64,000 bases of DNA from Arcticibacter eurypsychrophilus (GCF_001730525.1 NZ_MDFN01000008.1:85899-149898), one strand, 5' to 3'; positions 55,952 through 64,000 are shown, counted from the stretch's first letter. Notes: generated by a model from the letters alone, not told the origin. Numbers and translations are program-made.

Positions 55952-56395
55952 ATGGTTGTGATGGATGAGTTCAGATCATCAAACAGGGAAGAACTGGACG
56001 AGCGCAACAACCTATATAAGTTGATAGAGGAACAGGATACCATGCTTTACAATGCGAGGCGCAAATTTATGAAAGAGAAGATTGAGTCCGATGATTTCAA
56101 CATCACAAGAAAGAATGTAATACAGAGTTGGACAAACTGAAAGAAAAGTGGAACGTATTACCTTCCAAAACCATAATTTAAAGACACTTGACGGTTTGCC
56201 AGATATTACAGTTGAAAGTAAACAAACGTTGATGAAAGGTACGGGAAGGCCGAAATTGAGGAAAAACGCATCATCATTGGTTCCATGTACCCTGAAAATA
56301 TATGCTTTGATGGAACGGAACATTGAACCGCTCGGCTGAGCGAACCGCTTGAAGTCATCTTGCTGATAAACAGCCAATTAAAAGGTATAAAAAAA
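55952..56395 (+). pseudogene. Frameshifted C-terminal remnant of a serine recombinase
   Basis: The three plus-strand frames taken in turn give the C-terminus of a large serine recombinase. Frame 1 (55952-56120) reads SSNREELDERNNLYKLIEEQ and ends KIESDDFNITRK, the coiled-coil segment. A shift gives KECNTELDKLKEK (from about 56112), another gives ERITFQNHNLKTLDGL (56148 on), and a third gives KRIIIGSMYPENICFDGTEH (from about 56260) and RLSEPLEVILLINSQLKG (from about 56340). At least three frameshifts and internal stops are present and the catalytic and DNA-binding N-terminus is absent, so it is dead. It runs toward the 3' end of tRNA-Glu. Confidence 0.72.
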
Positions 56396-56426
56396 GGGAA
56401 AAGTTCTTTAAAATTGAACCTTTCCC
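56389..56426 (-). terminator. Rho-independent terminator of the tRNA genes
   Basis: On the minus strand GGGAAAGGTTC and GAACTTTTCCC pair over 11 positions (one wobble) around a 9-base loop, followed by seven Ts. It begins 7 bases past the tRNA-Glu 3' end. Confidence 0.85.
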
Positions 56427-56432
56427 ATCAAG

Positions 56433-56504
56433 TAGCCCGCAGGGGAATCGAACCCCTATTTCTAGAATGAAAATCTAACGTCCTAACCGGTAGACGAGCG
56501 GGCC
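56433..56504 (-). tRNA. tRNA-Glu (anticodon TTC)
   Basis: 72-nt cloverleaf on the minus strand: acceptor GGCCCGC with GCGGGCT (first pair a wobble), anticodon stem TTAGA/TCTAG with loop TTTTCAT giving anticodon TTC, T arm AGGGGTTCGATTCCCCT, and discriminator A. CCA is not encoded. It is downstream of the tRNA-Met gene. Confidence 0.95.
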
Positions 56505-56512
56505 ATTATAAA

Positions 56513-56534
56513 AAGAGTCATTTCCATGACTCTT
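56513..56534 (-). terminator. Hairpin with U-tract between the two tRNA genes
   Basis: AAGAGTCAT and ATGACTCTT form a perfect 9-bp stem with a 4-base loop in the 33-bp spacer, followed on the minus strand by TTTTT. It may be a partial terminator or a processing signal between the tRNAs. Confidence 0.6.
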
Positions 56535-56537
56535 AGG

Positions 56538-56610
<73 letters not shown>

Positions 56611-56682
56611 CTTTTTTTCCGTCAAACCAAGGTTTTTAAAGACCTTTTTTAAGAGCAAGAACAACGCTCAGCACTGTTTGAA

Positions 56683-56722
56683 TTGGACTGCAAAGATAAA
56701 TTTCGTTTCTTTGCAGTCCAAA
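56683..56722. promoter_or_regulatory. Symmetric bidirectional promoter between tRNA-Met and era
   Basis: On the minus strand TTTG (56722-56719), 20 bases, then TATCTTTG (56698-56691) is an excellent Bacteroidota promoter for the tRNA genes. The same DNA is a 14-bp perfect inverted repeat, TTGGACTGCAAAGA (56683-56696) and its complement (56708-56721), so the plus strand has TTGG, about 20 bases, then TTTCTTTG (7 of 8), pointing at era. The two promoters lie on top of each other. Confidence 0.65.
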
Positions 56723-56743
56723 TCTTTTTTAAAATAAATTTTC

Positions 56744-57622
56744 ATGTCACATAAAGCCGGATTTGTTAGCATAATTGGAAAGCCTAACGCGGGGAAATCG
56801 ACCCTGATGAATGCCCTGGTGGGGGAAAAGATGTCAATCATCACTCCCAAGGCGCAAACAACACGACACCGAATTTTAGGTATCGTAAACGAAGAAGCGT
56901 ATCAAATTGTTTTTTCCGACACGCCCGGCGTCATAAAACCGGTGTATGGATTGCAAGAAAGTATGATGGGTGCAGTCAATGATTCACTCGTTGATGCCGA
57001 TATAATTTTATTTGTTACCGATATCAATGAGCGCTATGATGAGTCGGATGTAATTGAGAAATTAAAGAAGACAAACTCCCCAGTTGTAGTGATCATTAAT
57101 AAAATGGACAAATCGACACAAGAATTTGTTACTGCGAAAATTGAACACTGGAAAACAGAGCTTAACCCCAATGCCATCTTTGCTATTTCAGCACTCCATG
57201 ATCATAATGTCGGTGCAGTTATGGAATATATCATTGAACACCTTCCCGAACACCCACCTTATTACGATAAGGATACCTTAACAGATCGGAACCAGCGCTT
57301 CTTTGTAACGGAAATTATCAGAGAAAAGATCTTTACCTTATATGCACAGGAAATTCCTTACAGTACCGAAGTTATCGTAACTGAATTTAAGGAAGAAGAA
57401 AAGATTGACCGGATTAGTGTGGAGATCATGGTGGAGCGCGACTCCCAAAAGAACATCTTAATTGGCACAGGCGGAGAAATGCTTAAAAAAGTAGGCACCT
57501 ACGCAAGGAAAGATATTGAAGAGTTTCTTCAGAAAAAAGTATTCCTCCAAATGTTTGTAAAAGTCATTCCTGACTGGCGCAATAGAAAGAACTACCTGAA
57601 GCGATTTGGGTACGAAGATTAA
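56744..57622 (+). CDS. era: GTPase Era
   Basis: Essential GTPase that helps mature 16S rRNA and assemble the 30S subunit. The 292-residue protein has G1 GKPNAGKST near residue 12, G3 DTPG near 60, G4 NKMDK near 120, G5 ISAL near 150, and a C-terminal KH domain with the RNA-binding loop IGTGGEMLKKVG (GxxG) near 245. Its length is normal. It is followed by der (92-bp gap) and shares a promoter region with divergent tRNA genes. Confidence 0.97.
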   Translation: MSHKAGFVSIIGKPNAGKSTLMNALVGEKMSIITPKAQTTRHRILGIVNEEAYQIVFSDTPGVIKPVYGLQESMMGAVNDSLVDADIILFVTDINERYDESDVIEKLKKTNSPVVVIINKMDKSTQEFVTAKIEHWKTELNPNAIFAISALHDHNVGAVMEYIIEHLPEHPPYYDKDTLTDRNQRFFVTEIIREKIFTLYAQEIPYSTEVIVTEFKEEEKIDRISVEIMVERDSQKNILIGTGGEMLKKVGTYARKDIEEFLQKKVFLQMFVKVIPDWRNRKNYLKRFGYED

Positions 57623-57649
57623 TGAATACAACAAGCCATAAAATTGGCT

Positions 57650-57657
57650 TATGTTTG
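57650..57657 (+). promoter_or_regulatory. Candidate -7 element (TATGTTTG) for der
   Basis: Full match to TANNTTTG about 58 bp before the der ATG in the era-der gap; no clear -33 motif at 19-21 bases. Confidence 0.4.
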
Positions 57658-57714
57658 TAAAACGAATACATACAGGCTGTTCACGGAAATACGGACCTGA
57701 AATTTAAAACAATA

Positions 57715-59016
57715 ATGAGTAATATAGTAGCCATAGTAGGACGTCCAAACGTTGGAAAATCAACTTTATACAATCGACTTACTGAGACCCGAAAAGCCAT
57801 CGTAGATGATACGAGCGGCGTTACACGCGACCGCCATTACGGTGTGGCCGAGTGGATAGGAAAACCTTTTACAGTAGTCGATACAGGCGGATATGTAGCC
57901 CATTCAGAGGATGTCTTTGAAGCAGCCATCCGCGAACAGGTACTAATCGCCATCGAAGAAGCAACAGTTATTCTGTTTATGGTGGATGTTACCACCGGCA
58001 TCACCGATCTTGACGATAGCATCACCGATGTTCTCCGTAGAAGTAAAAAACCAGTATTAGTCGTTGCCAATAAAGTAGACAACAATCAACTGCTTAACGA
58101 CACCCATATTTTTCACGGCTTAGGATTAGGCGAAATCTTCCCTATTTCCTCCATGACCGGATCAGGAACAGGTGAATTGCTGGATGAAGCAGTGAGCCAT
58201 TTCAATGATATTCAGGAAGAAGAATCAACACTTCCTAAGTTTTCTATAGTGGGCCGTCCAAATGTGGGCAAATCATCCCTGATTAATGCCCTTATAGGAA
58301 AAGAAAGAAACATTGTTACTCCTATTGCAGGTACAACACGCGACTCGATCCACATCCATTACAATCAGTTTGGCCATGAGTTTATGCTCATTGACACTGC
58401 AGGTCTGCGTAAAAAAACCAAAGTAAAAGAGAATTTAGAATTTTACTCTGTAATGAGAACGATCAAAGCGATCGAAGAAGCAGATGTAAACATTCTGATG
58501 ATTGATGCTGTTGATGGAATCGAATCACAGGATATCAACATCTTCCACCTGGCAGAGAAAAACAAAAAAGGAATCGTTATCCTGATCAACAAATGGGATC
58601 TAATAGAAAAAAACCAGAACACCACCAAGGTTTTCGAAGAAACTATCAGAGAACGTTTGGCTCCATTTAATGATGTCCCTATCGTTTTTACCTCAGTAAT
58701 AGAGAAACAACGTATTTTTAAAGCAGTAGAGGCTGCACAAGCAGTGTATGAGAATAAAATAAAAAAGATTCCTACATCAAAGCTGAATGATATCATGCTT
58801 CCTATCATTGAGAATACCCCTCCCCCTGCTTTAAAAGGGAAACACATTAAAATCAAATACATCACTCAAATCCAGGCGTCATCTCCTATGTTTGCCTTCT
58901 TCTGCAACTTACCGCAGTATATTAAGGATCCATACAAACGTTTCCTGGAAAATAAATTACGAGAGAACTTTGACTTTACAGGAGTGCCTATCCAGATTTT
59001 CTTCAGACAGAAATAA
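57715..59016 (+). CDS. der: GTPase Der (EngA)
   Basis: Essential GTPase of 50S subunit assembly with two GTPase domains in tandem. The 433-residue protein carries G1 motifs GRPNVGKST at residue 8 and GRPNVGKSS near 182, DTGG and DTAG as the two G3 motifs, NKVD and NKWD as the two G4 motifs, and the C-terminal KH-like domain with [18 protein letters not shown] near 385. Length is normal for the family. A small lipoprotein gene starts 4 bp after its stop. Confidence 0.97.
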   Translation: MSNIVAIVGRPNVGKSTLYNRLTETRKAIVDDTSGVTRDRHYGVAEWIGKPFTVVDTGGYVAHSEDVFEAAIREQVLIAIEEATVILFMVDVTTGITDLDDSITDVLRRSKKPVLVVANKVDNNQLLNDTHIFHGLGLGEIFPISSMTGSGTGELLDEAVSHFNDIQEEESTLPKFSIVGRPNVGKSSLINALIGKERNIVTPIAGTTRDSIHIHYNQFGHEFMLIDTAGLRKKTKVKENLEFYSVMRTIKAIEEADVNILMIDAVDGIESQDINIFHLAEKNKKGIVILINKWDLIEKNQNTTKVFEETIRERLAPFNDVPIVFTSVIEKQRIFKAVEAAQAVYENKIKKIPTSKLNDIMLPIIENTPPPALKGKHIKIKYITQIQASSPMFAFFCNLPQYIKDPYKRFLENKLRENFDFTGVPIQIFFRQK

Positions 59017-59020
59017 GAGG

Positions 59021-59206
59021 ATGCGTTACTTCAGCATATTAACAATATTATGCGCCTTTTTGTATACAGGGTGTAATTCAGAGGTCGATAAAGTTCAACA
59101 AGAAAAACGAGATTCAATTGAAACAGTACGGATCGCAGATTCACTGCTCAACCTGGAATTAAATTTAGATAGTATTGACATCAAACAGGACACCGTCCTG
59201 AAATAA
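59021..59206 (+). CDS. Small lipoprotein of unknown function
   Basis: A 61-residue protein starting at the ATG at 59021, 4 bp after der, preceded by AAGAGG. The signal segment RYFSILTILCAFLY is followed by the lipobox YTGC at residue 18, then a charged helical tail (VDKVQQEKRDSIETVRIADS). Probably an outer-membrane or periplasmic lipoprotein co-transcribed with der. No family is recognised. Confidence 0.65.
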   Translation: MRYFSILTILCAFLYTGCNSEVDKVQQEKRDSIETVRIADSLLNLELNLDSIDIKQDTVLK

Positions 59207-59221
59207 CAAAATGTACCAAAA

Positions 59222-59248
59222 CGGTTACTTAAATTCCTTAAGTGACCG
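59222..59248 (-). terminator. Terminator-like hairpin overlapping the S41 protease stop codon
   Basis: CGGTCACTTAA and TTAAGTAACCG pair over 11 positions (one wobble) around a 5-base loop on the minus strand, followed by TTTT. The stem includes the last codons and the stop of the protease gene. The same hairpin could end the convergent der transcript. Confidence 0.5.
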
Positions 59249-60838
59249 TAAAAGTACAAGGTCATCTTCATTTAAAACATGGTAGTAGGCCCCTTCCCCA
59301 AAGTAAAAACGAGTTAACAAAGCCTTTAGATCAAGCATAATCAAATGCCTTGCAACGTCAAACTCCTTTGCAGAAAATAAAACATTCTTTGCTTTAGCCA
59401 TTTTCACCAGTTTCTTATACTGCAGATTAGAAATCTTAAATTCAGCCGAAAGACTTTGCAAATCAGCAGGCCGCTTCGCTTTAATCAGATAGCTATACAC
59501 ATACTCATTCAATACAGCCTTCCTGCTTAAAGCATAATAAAGCTTGTTTGTTTTTGTGGTATCAACCGGAACATAAATATCAGGCATAATACCTCCCCCT
59601 CCGTAAACTACCCGACCTGATGTAGTCTTATAAAATTTATCCTTTTTAGAATACAGATTACTCATCAGATGCTCTTTATCCTGAAGCAACTCTCCACTAC
59701 TCAAACGATTTGATACTTCTTGAAAATATTCGGTTTTATCATGTAAATAAGGCTTTTGAATAGACCTGCCGGATGGCGTATAATAACGCGCTACAGTTAA
59801 GTTCAACGAAGAACCATCTCCAAAATTAAACTGCTCCTGCACCAAACCCTTTCCGAAAGAACGGCGCCCAACAAGAGTACCACGATCCAGATCCTGTATC
59901 GCACCCGCAATAATTTCACTTGCAGAGGCCGTTCCTTCATCAATTAGCACGACCAGTTTACCCTGCTCATAATTACCTGCACGCGTGGCAAAGTAATCCG
60001 TTCTTGGCTCATGATGCCCCTGGGTATATACAATTAATTTATTTTCCGGCAAAAACTGGTCGGCCAATGCGGTAGCGGCATTTAAATACCCACCTCCATT
60101 TTCACGAAGATCCAAAATCAAACCCTTCATGCCCTGCTTCTTCAAACGGATAAGCTCGGCCTGAAAATCTTCATCGGTCTTTGCTCCAAACTTACTTATT
60201 TTGATATATCCTACCTTATTATTAAGTAGATAAGCCACATCAATACTGCTTATTATAATCTTATTTCTTGGAACCTGATAAACGATTTCATTGGTAACAC
60301 CATACCTTCTAATGGTCAGCTTTACCAAAGTCCCCTGCCGCCCTCTAATCAGGTCAACTATTTTCTTAGAAGTAGCACCCGTTCCCGCAATGTTCACATC
60401 CCCAATTTTCAACAGCTGATCACCACTTTGAAGTCCCGCTTTTGCTGCAGGACCCATCGAATTAAGATGTGTGATGATCAAGGTATCATTTAATAACTGA
60501 TACTCAATGCCTACTCCATTATAGTTTCCATTAATGTCATCGCTGAATTGTCGCGCCTCTACAGGAGGGAGGTACACAGAATGAGGATCTAAATTATTCA
60601 GAATCTCATTAATAGCCAGATTTTGAAAGGTATCTAACCGAACATCGTCTACATAGTTCTCTTTTATGAGATCAAGAACCTGGCCTATTTTACCCCCATC
60701 TTCATCCGATTGAAGACTTTTAGATAATTCATTATTTGTTTTATTATTTTCTTTTTGAAACTTAGGACCCAGAACCATTCCCAGCACTAACGCTCCCGTA
60801 TAACAGGCGGCGATCAATAAATTTTTCCTCGTAGACAA
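59225..60838 (-). CDS. S41 family C-terminal processing peptidase
   Basis: Periplasmic serine/lysine protease of 537 residues. An N-terminal membrane anchor (residues 7-26) is followed by a PDZ domain (about 95-175, GVGIEYQLLNDTLIITHLNSMGPAAKAGLQ) and the S41 core: GLILDLRENGGGYL near 240, catalytic Ser in GTASASEIIAGA near 304 and catalytic Lys in GRRSFGKGLVQ near 329. The C-terminal about 120 residues are family-specific. No ATG is available in frame, so the start is taken as TTG at 60838, directly before the anchor. Confidence 0.94.
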   Translation of the reverse strand: MSTRKNLLIAACYTGALVLGMVLGPKFQKENNKTNNELSKSLQSDEDGGKIGQVLDLIKENYVDDVRLDTFQNLAINEILNNLDPHSVYLPPVEARQFSDDINGNYNGVGIEYQLLNDTLIITHLNSMGPAAKAGLQSGDQLLKIGDVNIAGTGATSKKIVDLIRGRQGTLVKLTIRRYGVTNEIVYQVPRNKIIISSIDVAYLLNNKVGYIKISKFGAKTDEDFQAELIRLKKQGMKGLILDLRENGGGYLNAATALADQFLPENKLIVYTQGHHEPRTDYFATRAGNYEQGKLVVLIDEGTASASEIIAGAIQDLDRGTLVGRRSFGKGLVQEQFNFGDGSSLNLTVARYYTPSGRSIQKPYLHDKTEYFQEVSNRLSSGELLQDKEHLMSNLYSKKDKFYKTTSGRVVYGGGGIMPDIYVPVDTTKTNKLYYALSRKAVLNEYVYSYLIKAKRPADLQSLSAEFKISNLQYKKLVKMAKAKNVLFSAKEFDVARHLIMLDLKALLTRFYFGEGAYYHVLNEDDLVLLRSLKEFK

Positions 60839-60914
60839 TGTGTGATATTTTCCGACGCTAAATTAACATAACGCAAGCCATTTTACGTTGTTTATTGCAA
60901 ATAAATTGTAGATT

Positions 60915-61259
60915 CTAATGAATATTTATTTGGAATATTTTATCCATCATTACCCATTTCTCTCCCTCTTTTGCCCATGGCAATGGCGCCTGAAATTTCC
61001 ACATCAACTTTTCCCATTCCTGCACTTTTGGATTTAAAGCATCCATCTCCGCCTTTTTATCGAAATCGAACGAATCATCCGTTTCCATAATCATACAAAG
61101 ACGGTTGCCGGTACGATATATTTCCATATTCGTAATACCGGCTCCCGCAATACTTTTCATAACTTCAGGCCAGCCGTTTTCTTTTTTATGCCAATATTCA
61201 TACTCCTCAATTATAGCCGGATCGTTTTTGAGATCTAATGCGAAGCAAAATCTATTCAT
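60915..61259 (-). CDS. L-rhamnose mutarotase
   Basis: Interconverts anomers of L-rhamnose (or related sugars) in a cytoplasmic 114-residue alpha/beta-barrel. RFCFALDLKNDPAIIEEYEYWHKKENGWPEV carries the conserved Tyr and His of the active site (about residues 20-24), IYRTGNRLCMIMETDD follows near 47, and PLPWAKEGEKWVMMDKIF near 93 closes the fold. It stands alone; no rhamnose kinase or isomerase is near. L-fucose mutarotase-like use is possible. Confidence 0.88.
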   Translation of the reverse strand: MNRFCFALDLKNDPAIIEEYEYWHKKENGWPEVMKSIAGAGITNMEIYRTGNRLCMIMETDDSFDFDKKAEMDALNPKVQEWEKLMWKFQAPLPWAKEGEKWVMMDKIFQINIH

Positions 61260-61485
61260 ACTCTAATATTTAGCAGGAGTGAAACAATTATATATCACGA
61301 TTAATTTTCAACAAGCTTTATTACTTAGTGCTCTAATAAGTATTGAAACTTCCTCATACATGAAAACACTTTCCCCAAAAACAGCATCCCCTCTACTACC
61401 CTAAATGCTTGATTTTAGATTTACATGACGATAAAAACACAAATTTTTGAGGACTTATAACATTTACCATAAAGTCATAATTTAA

Positions 61486-62757
61486 CTACAAGAAGGTTGG
61501 AGAAAAAGTAATCATAGACCATGCCCACTGATTGACACCCTTGCGAATCGTACCTTTTATCGCTTCCATCGTATTTGTGGAGAGCATTTGAGAATAGCCT
61601 ACTTTAAAATTTATCGCTGGATTTATGTTCAAGTTATATATGATATCAGCTTCCTGACCCAATATACTTGAAAGTTTGGTGCTTCCCGAATAAACAGCTA
61701 CCGGGGCATTAAACTGATGAAGATTCAATAAAATCATTGATTTGGCACCAGTTTTAAATTTCGTATTCAGGTTTATATCAATTAACCCAGCCGTTTTCCC
61801 TCCTTGCCCATGTGCATTCCCTACATAGAAGTAATCCATAAACCCATAAAACTTATGGTTGGTACCAAAAGCCGGATCAAAGGCACCTTCCTTTGCTGAT
61901 CCCGCTTTTGTGCCCGACAAATAGTCAATGCCTAACTCCGGACTGGCAAAAGCCTTTGGTAGCGTTACACTAAAAGCAAATAAATAAGCACTTACATCTG
62001 CCGATGCAGCTGTTTTTCCAGTTTGGTAATACGCCTCTTCATGCAAAGCTACCTTACCCGCTTTTTGTTCAGCATATAAACCCAGGGTTTGTTTGTATGC
62101 AGTAGTAGAATCCACTTTTTGCCGGCCATCATTCAAAAACACAAAGGAGATTTTTCCACCTTTATAGTCTTTATGCAACCACAAATACTGCATCGTCTTA
62201 TAATTGGCTGTCCCACTGTAAAATGTACTGCTTAATTTAGAAGCCTCCACCCCAAGATTCTGATTAAATGCTAGTCCGGCATCCATTGAAAACCCTAATG
62301 AATCAGCATAACTAAATTTCAATAAATCATGACTCCGGCCTTGCTGTGCCCAATCCAATCCTCCTAAAAACCTTTCATTATCATAAGCCAGGGTTTGCCG
62401 ACCAATTTTAAATGACCATTTTTTATTAAAACGATACATCCCATAGGCTTCAAACAAATTAATTAAGGAAGGATCTGCCTTATAAATCTGAGCCGTATTG
62501 CCCCACATTCTAATATCCTGAACGGAAACTTTAAAGCTCATCTTATCCTTAATGTAGCCAAAGTTGAGTCGGGTCCTTTGCTCCACGAATAATGCAGGAG
62601 AACTCTCTGCTGTGTTTAGGGTTTTAAATCCGTTTCGAAATTCGGCCCTTGGTCTAAGTTCTCCTGTTAAACTGAACTGTGCATAACTTTCAAGACTGCA
62701 GAAAGTGGTGGCGCAAAACAATGCGGCGGTAGTAAGTAAATTTAATTTTCGATACAT
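61486..62757 (-). CDS. Alginate-export-family outer membrane porin
   Basis: A 423-residue beta-barrel with a signal peptide (ESYAQ) and the alginate-export (PF13372) pattern: FSLTGELRPRAEFRNGF at the N-terminus, LFVEQRTRLNFGY, IRMWG, WSFKIGRQTLAYDNERFLGGLDWAQQGRSHD near 115-145, and an aromatic C-terminus. Despite the name, Bacteroidota members are general anion porins in several pathways; the substrate cannot be read. A perfect 13-bp inverted repeat lies 24 bases upstream of the start, and a Crp/Fnr gene is divergent. Confidence 0.85.
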   Translation of the reverse strand: MYRKLNLLTTAALFCATTFCSLESYAQFSLTGELRPRAEFRNGFKTLNTAESSPALFVEQRTRLNFGYIKDKMSFKVSVQDIRMWGNTAQIYKADPSLINLFEAYGMYRFNKKWSFKIGRQTLAYDNERFLGGLDWAQQGRSHDLLKFSYADSLGFSMDAGLAFNQNLGVEASKLSSTFYSGTANYKTMQYLWLHKDYKGGKISFVFLNDGRQKVDSTTAYKQTLGLYAEQKAGKVALHEEAYYQTGKTAASADVSAYLFAFSVTLPKAFASPELGIDYLSGTKAGSAKEGAFDPAFGTNHKFYGFMDYFYVGNAHGQGGKTAGLIDINLNTKFKTGAKSMILLNLHQFNAPVAVYSGSTKLSSILGQEADIIYNLNINPAINFKVGYSQMLSTNTMEAIKGTIRKGVNQWAWSMITFSPTFL

Positions 62758-63195
62758 TTGCTTATTCTAGATTTTTTTATTGAACCCCAATTACGACGGC
62801 GATCTAATTGGGGTTCACTATTTGTTCAATTTGATATTTTGTTTTTTATTTTTATAAATATATTAAATATCATATATAACAAAGCATTCCGTAAAATTTA
62901 GATCTATTAATATGACTAAAATTAATTAATGGGCTGTTTTGAAACAAAATAGTAATGCAGGATTACTAAATAGGGAGCAATTTATCTTTTTAGCAACACA
63001 ACACTTCGATTAAATACTAGTAACTTCAATCTTTTTATAATACAGATCATTTTTAATACTTAAAAACAATCTATTGGTTAATTATCAATAAAATAGAAAA
63101 GCAATATAGTTGTATTTTCTCTAATTGACTTGATAAAACTAAAAAGAAGAGCTTGGTTAGCCAGGTTTAGCTCATACGATTAGATAATATCTAAA
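62758..63195. other. Divergent control region between porin and Crp/Fnr genes
   Basis: About 440 bp, very AT-rich, no credible gene. It contains the inverted repeat at 62781-62817. I see no FNR-type TTGAT-N4-ATCAA palindrome here. Confidence 0.5.
62781..62817. repeat. Perfect 13-bp inverted repeat upstream of the porin gene
   Basis: TGAACCCCAATTA (62781-62793) and TAATTGGGGTTCA (62805-62817) enclose an 11-base loop (CGACGGCGATC). On the minus strand it is followed by A-runs rather than T-runs, so it is not a standard terminator for that strand. It could be a leader hairpin or a dimeric operator of the porin gene. Confidence 0.6.
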
Positions 63196-63888
63196 ATGAA
63201 ATTAAGCAAGAAGAACTATGGTGTAGAAAACTGCTATCTAAGCAATAGCTGTTTAAAAGAATGGCTTCCTGCCATAGAAGCAAATAAGATAATCTACGAA
63301 GTAAAAAAAGGCGAAGTCATATTTCAAGAGGGCGATTTAGTGGAAGGCATGTATTTTGTTTATGAAGGGAATATCAAAGTGCATAAAAAATGGGGCGATA
63401 AGGAACTGATTCTACGAATCGCGTCCGACGGCTCCGTATTGGGACACAGAGGATTAAGCACCCTGAACAAAAATTACCCTATGTCCGCAACTGCATTAGA
63501 AGACGCCGTTATTTGTTATGTAACCATGGATTTTTTTAATAGCTCCTTAAAAGTTAACCCTGGCTTTAGTTACAAACTACTCATGTTTTTTGCTGATGAG
63601 CTACAAGAATCCGAAAGAAAAATGAGAAATATCGCTCACATGTCGGTAAAAGGACGACTATCGCGCTCTTTACTTTTCTTTAAAGATCAATTCGGTGTCA
63701 ATGAAGATGGCTCACTCAAAATCAAATTGTCCAAACAAGATATCTCTTCATATATAGGAGCAACGTATGAAACCTTATTCCGGATTATGAATGAATTAAT
63801 TGAAGATAAAGCAATTGATGTTTCTAAACGAGCGATCGTAATCTTAAATTCCGATAAACTATTGGAGCTTTCAAAAAAAGAAGAGTAA
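63196..63888 (+). CDS. Crp/Fnr family transcriptional regulator (divergent from porin)
   Basis: A 230-residue regulator with a cNMP-binding-like barrel (EVKKGEVIFQEGDLVEGMYFVYEGNIKVHKKWGDKE at about 35-70, LRIASDGSVLGHRGL near 78), dimer helix and a C-terminal winged helix (KLSKQDISSYIGATYETLFRIMNEL near 175-200), the helix-turn-helix pattern of the Crp/Fnr class. No FNR cysteine cluster. It is divergent from the porin gene and probably regulates it. The ligand is unknown. Confidence 0.88.
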   Translation: MKLSKKNYGVENCYLSNSCLKEWLPAIEANKIIYEVKKGEVIFQEGDLVEGMYFVYEGNIKVHKKWGDKELILRIASDGSVLGHRGLSTLNKNYPMSATALEDAVICYVTMDFFNSSLKVNPGFSYKLLMFFADELQESERKMRNIAHMSVKGRLSRSLLFFKDQFGVNEDGSLKIKLSKQDISSYIGATYETLFRIMNELIEDKAIDVSKRAIVILNSDKLLELSKKEE

Positions 63889-63972
63889 GCCTTTTAGTTT
63901 TCACATTGCCTATTGAGCAGGAAAAAAAATTTGCTAAGCATGGTCAACCCGGTATAGTCATGAGAAGGAGTC

Positions 63973-64000
63973 ATGTCAGATCCTAAAATAACTATACACT
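63973..64000 (+). CDS. Possible start of a gene cut by the window edge
   Basis: ATG at 63973 opens a frame reading MSDPKITIH to the last base, preceded by AAGGAG at 4-5 bases, an unusually clear ribosome site for this DNA. Too short to identify. It is on the same strand as the Crp/Fnr gene, 84 bp downstream. Confidence 0.35.

Noticed and set aside
58443..58865. 140-codon minus-strand open frame inside der
   Set aside because: Antisense of a conserved GTPase domain; no signals.
62758..63195. FNR-type box for the porin gene
   Set aside because: Only half sites such as TTGAT or ATCAA are present; none pair at the right spacing.

Overview
The window looks like a chromosomal stretch of a Bacteroidota bacterium, most likely a Pedobacter-like member of the Sphingobacteriaceae. 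The support is the gliding/type IX secretion genes gldKLMN, three SusC/SusD-type proteins pairs or partners in two loci, a hybrid two-component regulator, AT-rich DNA, few Shine-Dalgarno sites, and several promoters with the Bacteroidota -7 motif TANNTTTG. The species assignment is inference.

Layout. 1-8.5 kb (mostly minus strand): gldN, gldM, gldL, gldK (T9SS core and motor), hemD, a DUF4271 membrane protein, a small lipoprotein, an NdpA-type nucleoid protein and a zinc-ribbon protein. 8.7-15.1 kb (+): a TetR-TolC-adaptor-RND efflux operon with an operator-like palindrome on its start codon and a strong terminator. 15.2-19.8 kb: a LacI regulator, a small secreted protein, and an operon of mannonate dehydratase with an SDR fructuronate reductase (glucuronate catabolism). 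19.8-21.5 kb: Crp-family regulator, pirin and a degenerate receiver-like protein. 21.5-25.9 kb (minus): Crp/Fnr regulator, TolC, HlyD and ABC-2 permease, with a perfect FNR-type box ahead of tolC.

26-45.3 kb is a xylan utilisation region: two GH10 xylanases (one with an inserted carbohydrate-binding module), a CE4 deacetylase, a TIG-domain glycan-binding lipoprotein, SusD, SusC, a hybrid two-component sensor, then a CE15 glucuronoyl esterase, a Tat-exported Gfo/Idh/MocA oxidoreductase and a double DUF1080 protein. Xylan would be bound and cut at the surface, imported by SusCD, and its glucuronate released could feed the uxu operon about 10 kb away. No alpha-glucuronidase or xylosidase is present here.

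45.5-49.3 kb is a large SNF2-family helicase with SWIM zinc fingers. 49.3-56.4 kb holds a second SusC/SusD/DUF3823 locus with no enzyme or regulator, bracketed by decayed genes: a C-terminal gamma-glutamyltransferase-like scrap on the left and a frameshifted serine recombinase C-terminus at the 3' side of tRNA-Glu on the right. 56.4-59.2 kb is core: tRNA-Glu, initiator-type tRNA-Met, era, der and a tiny lipoprotein. 59.2-64 kb: an S41 C-terminal processing protease, an L-rhamnose mutarotase, an alginate-export-family porin and a divergent Crp/Fnr regulator, with the start of another gene at the right edge.

No clearly new multi-gene system is proven. The best leads are the CE15/oxidoreductase/DUF1080 cluster, the Crp/Fnr-box-controlled exporter, the symmetric tRNA/era promoter, and the bracketed orphan SusCD island.
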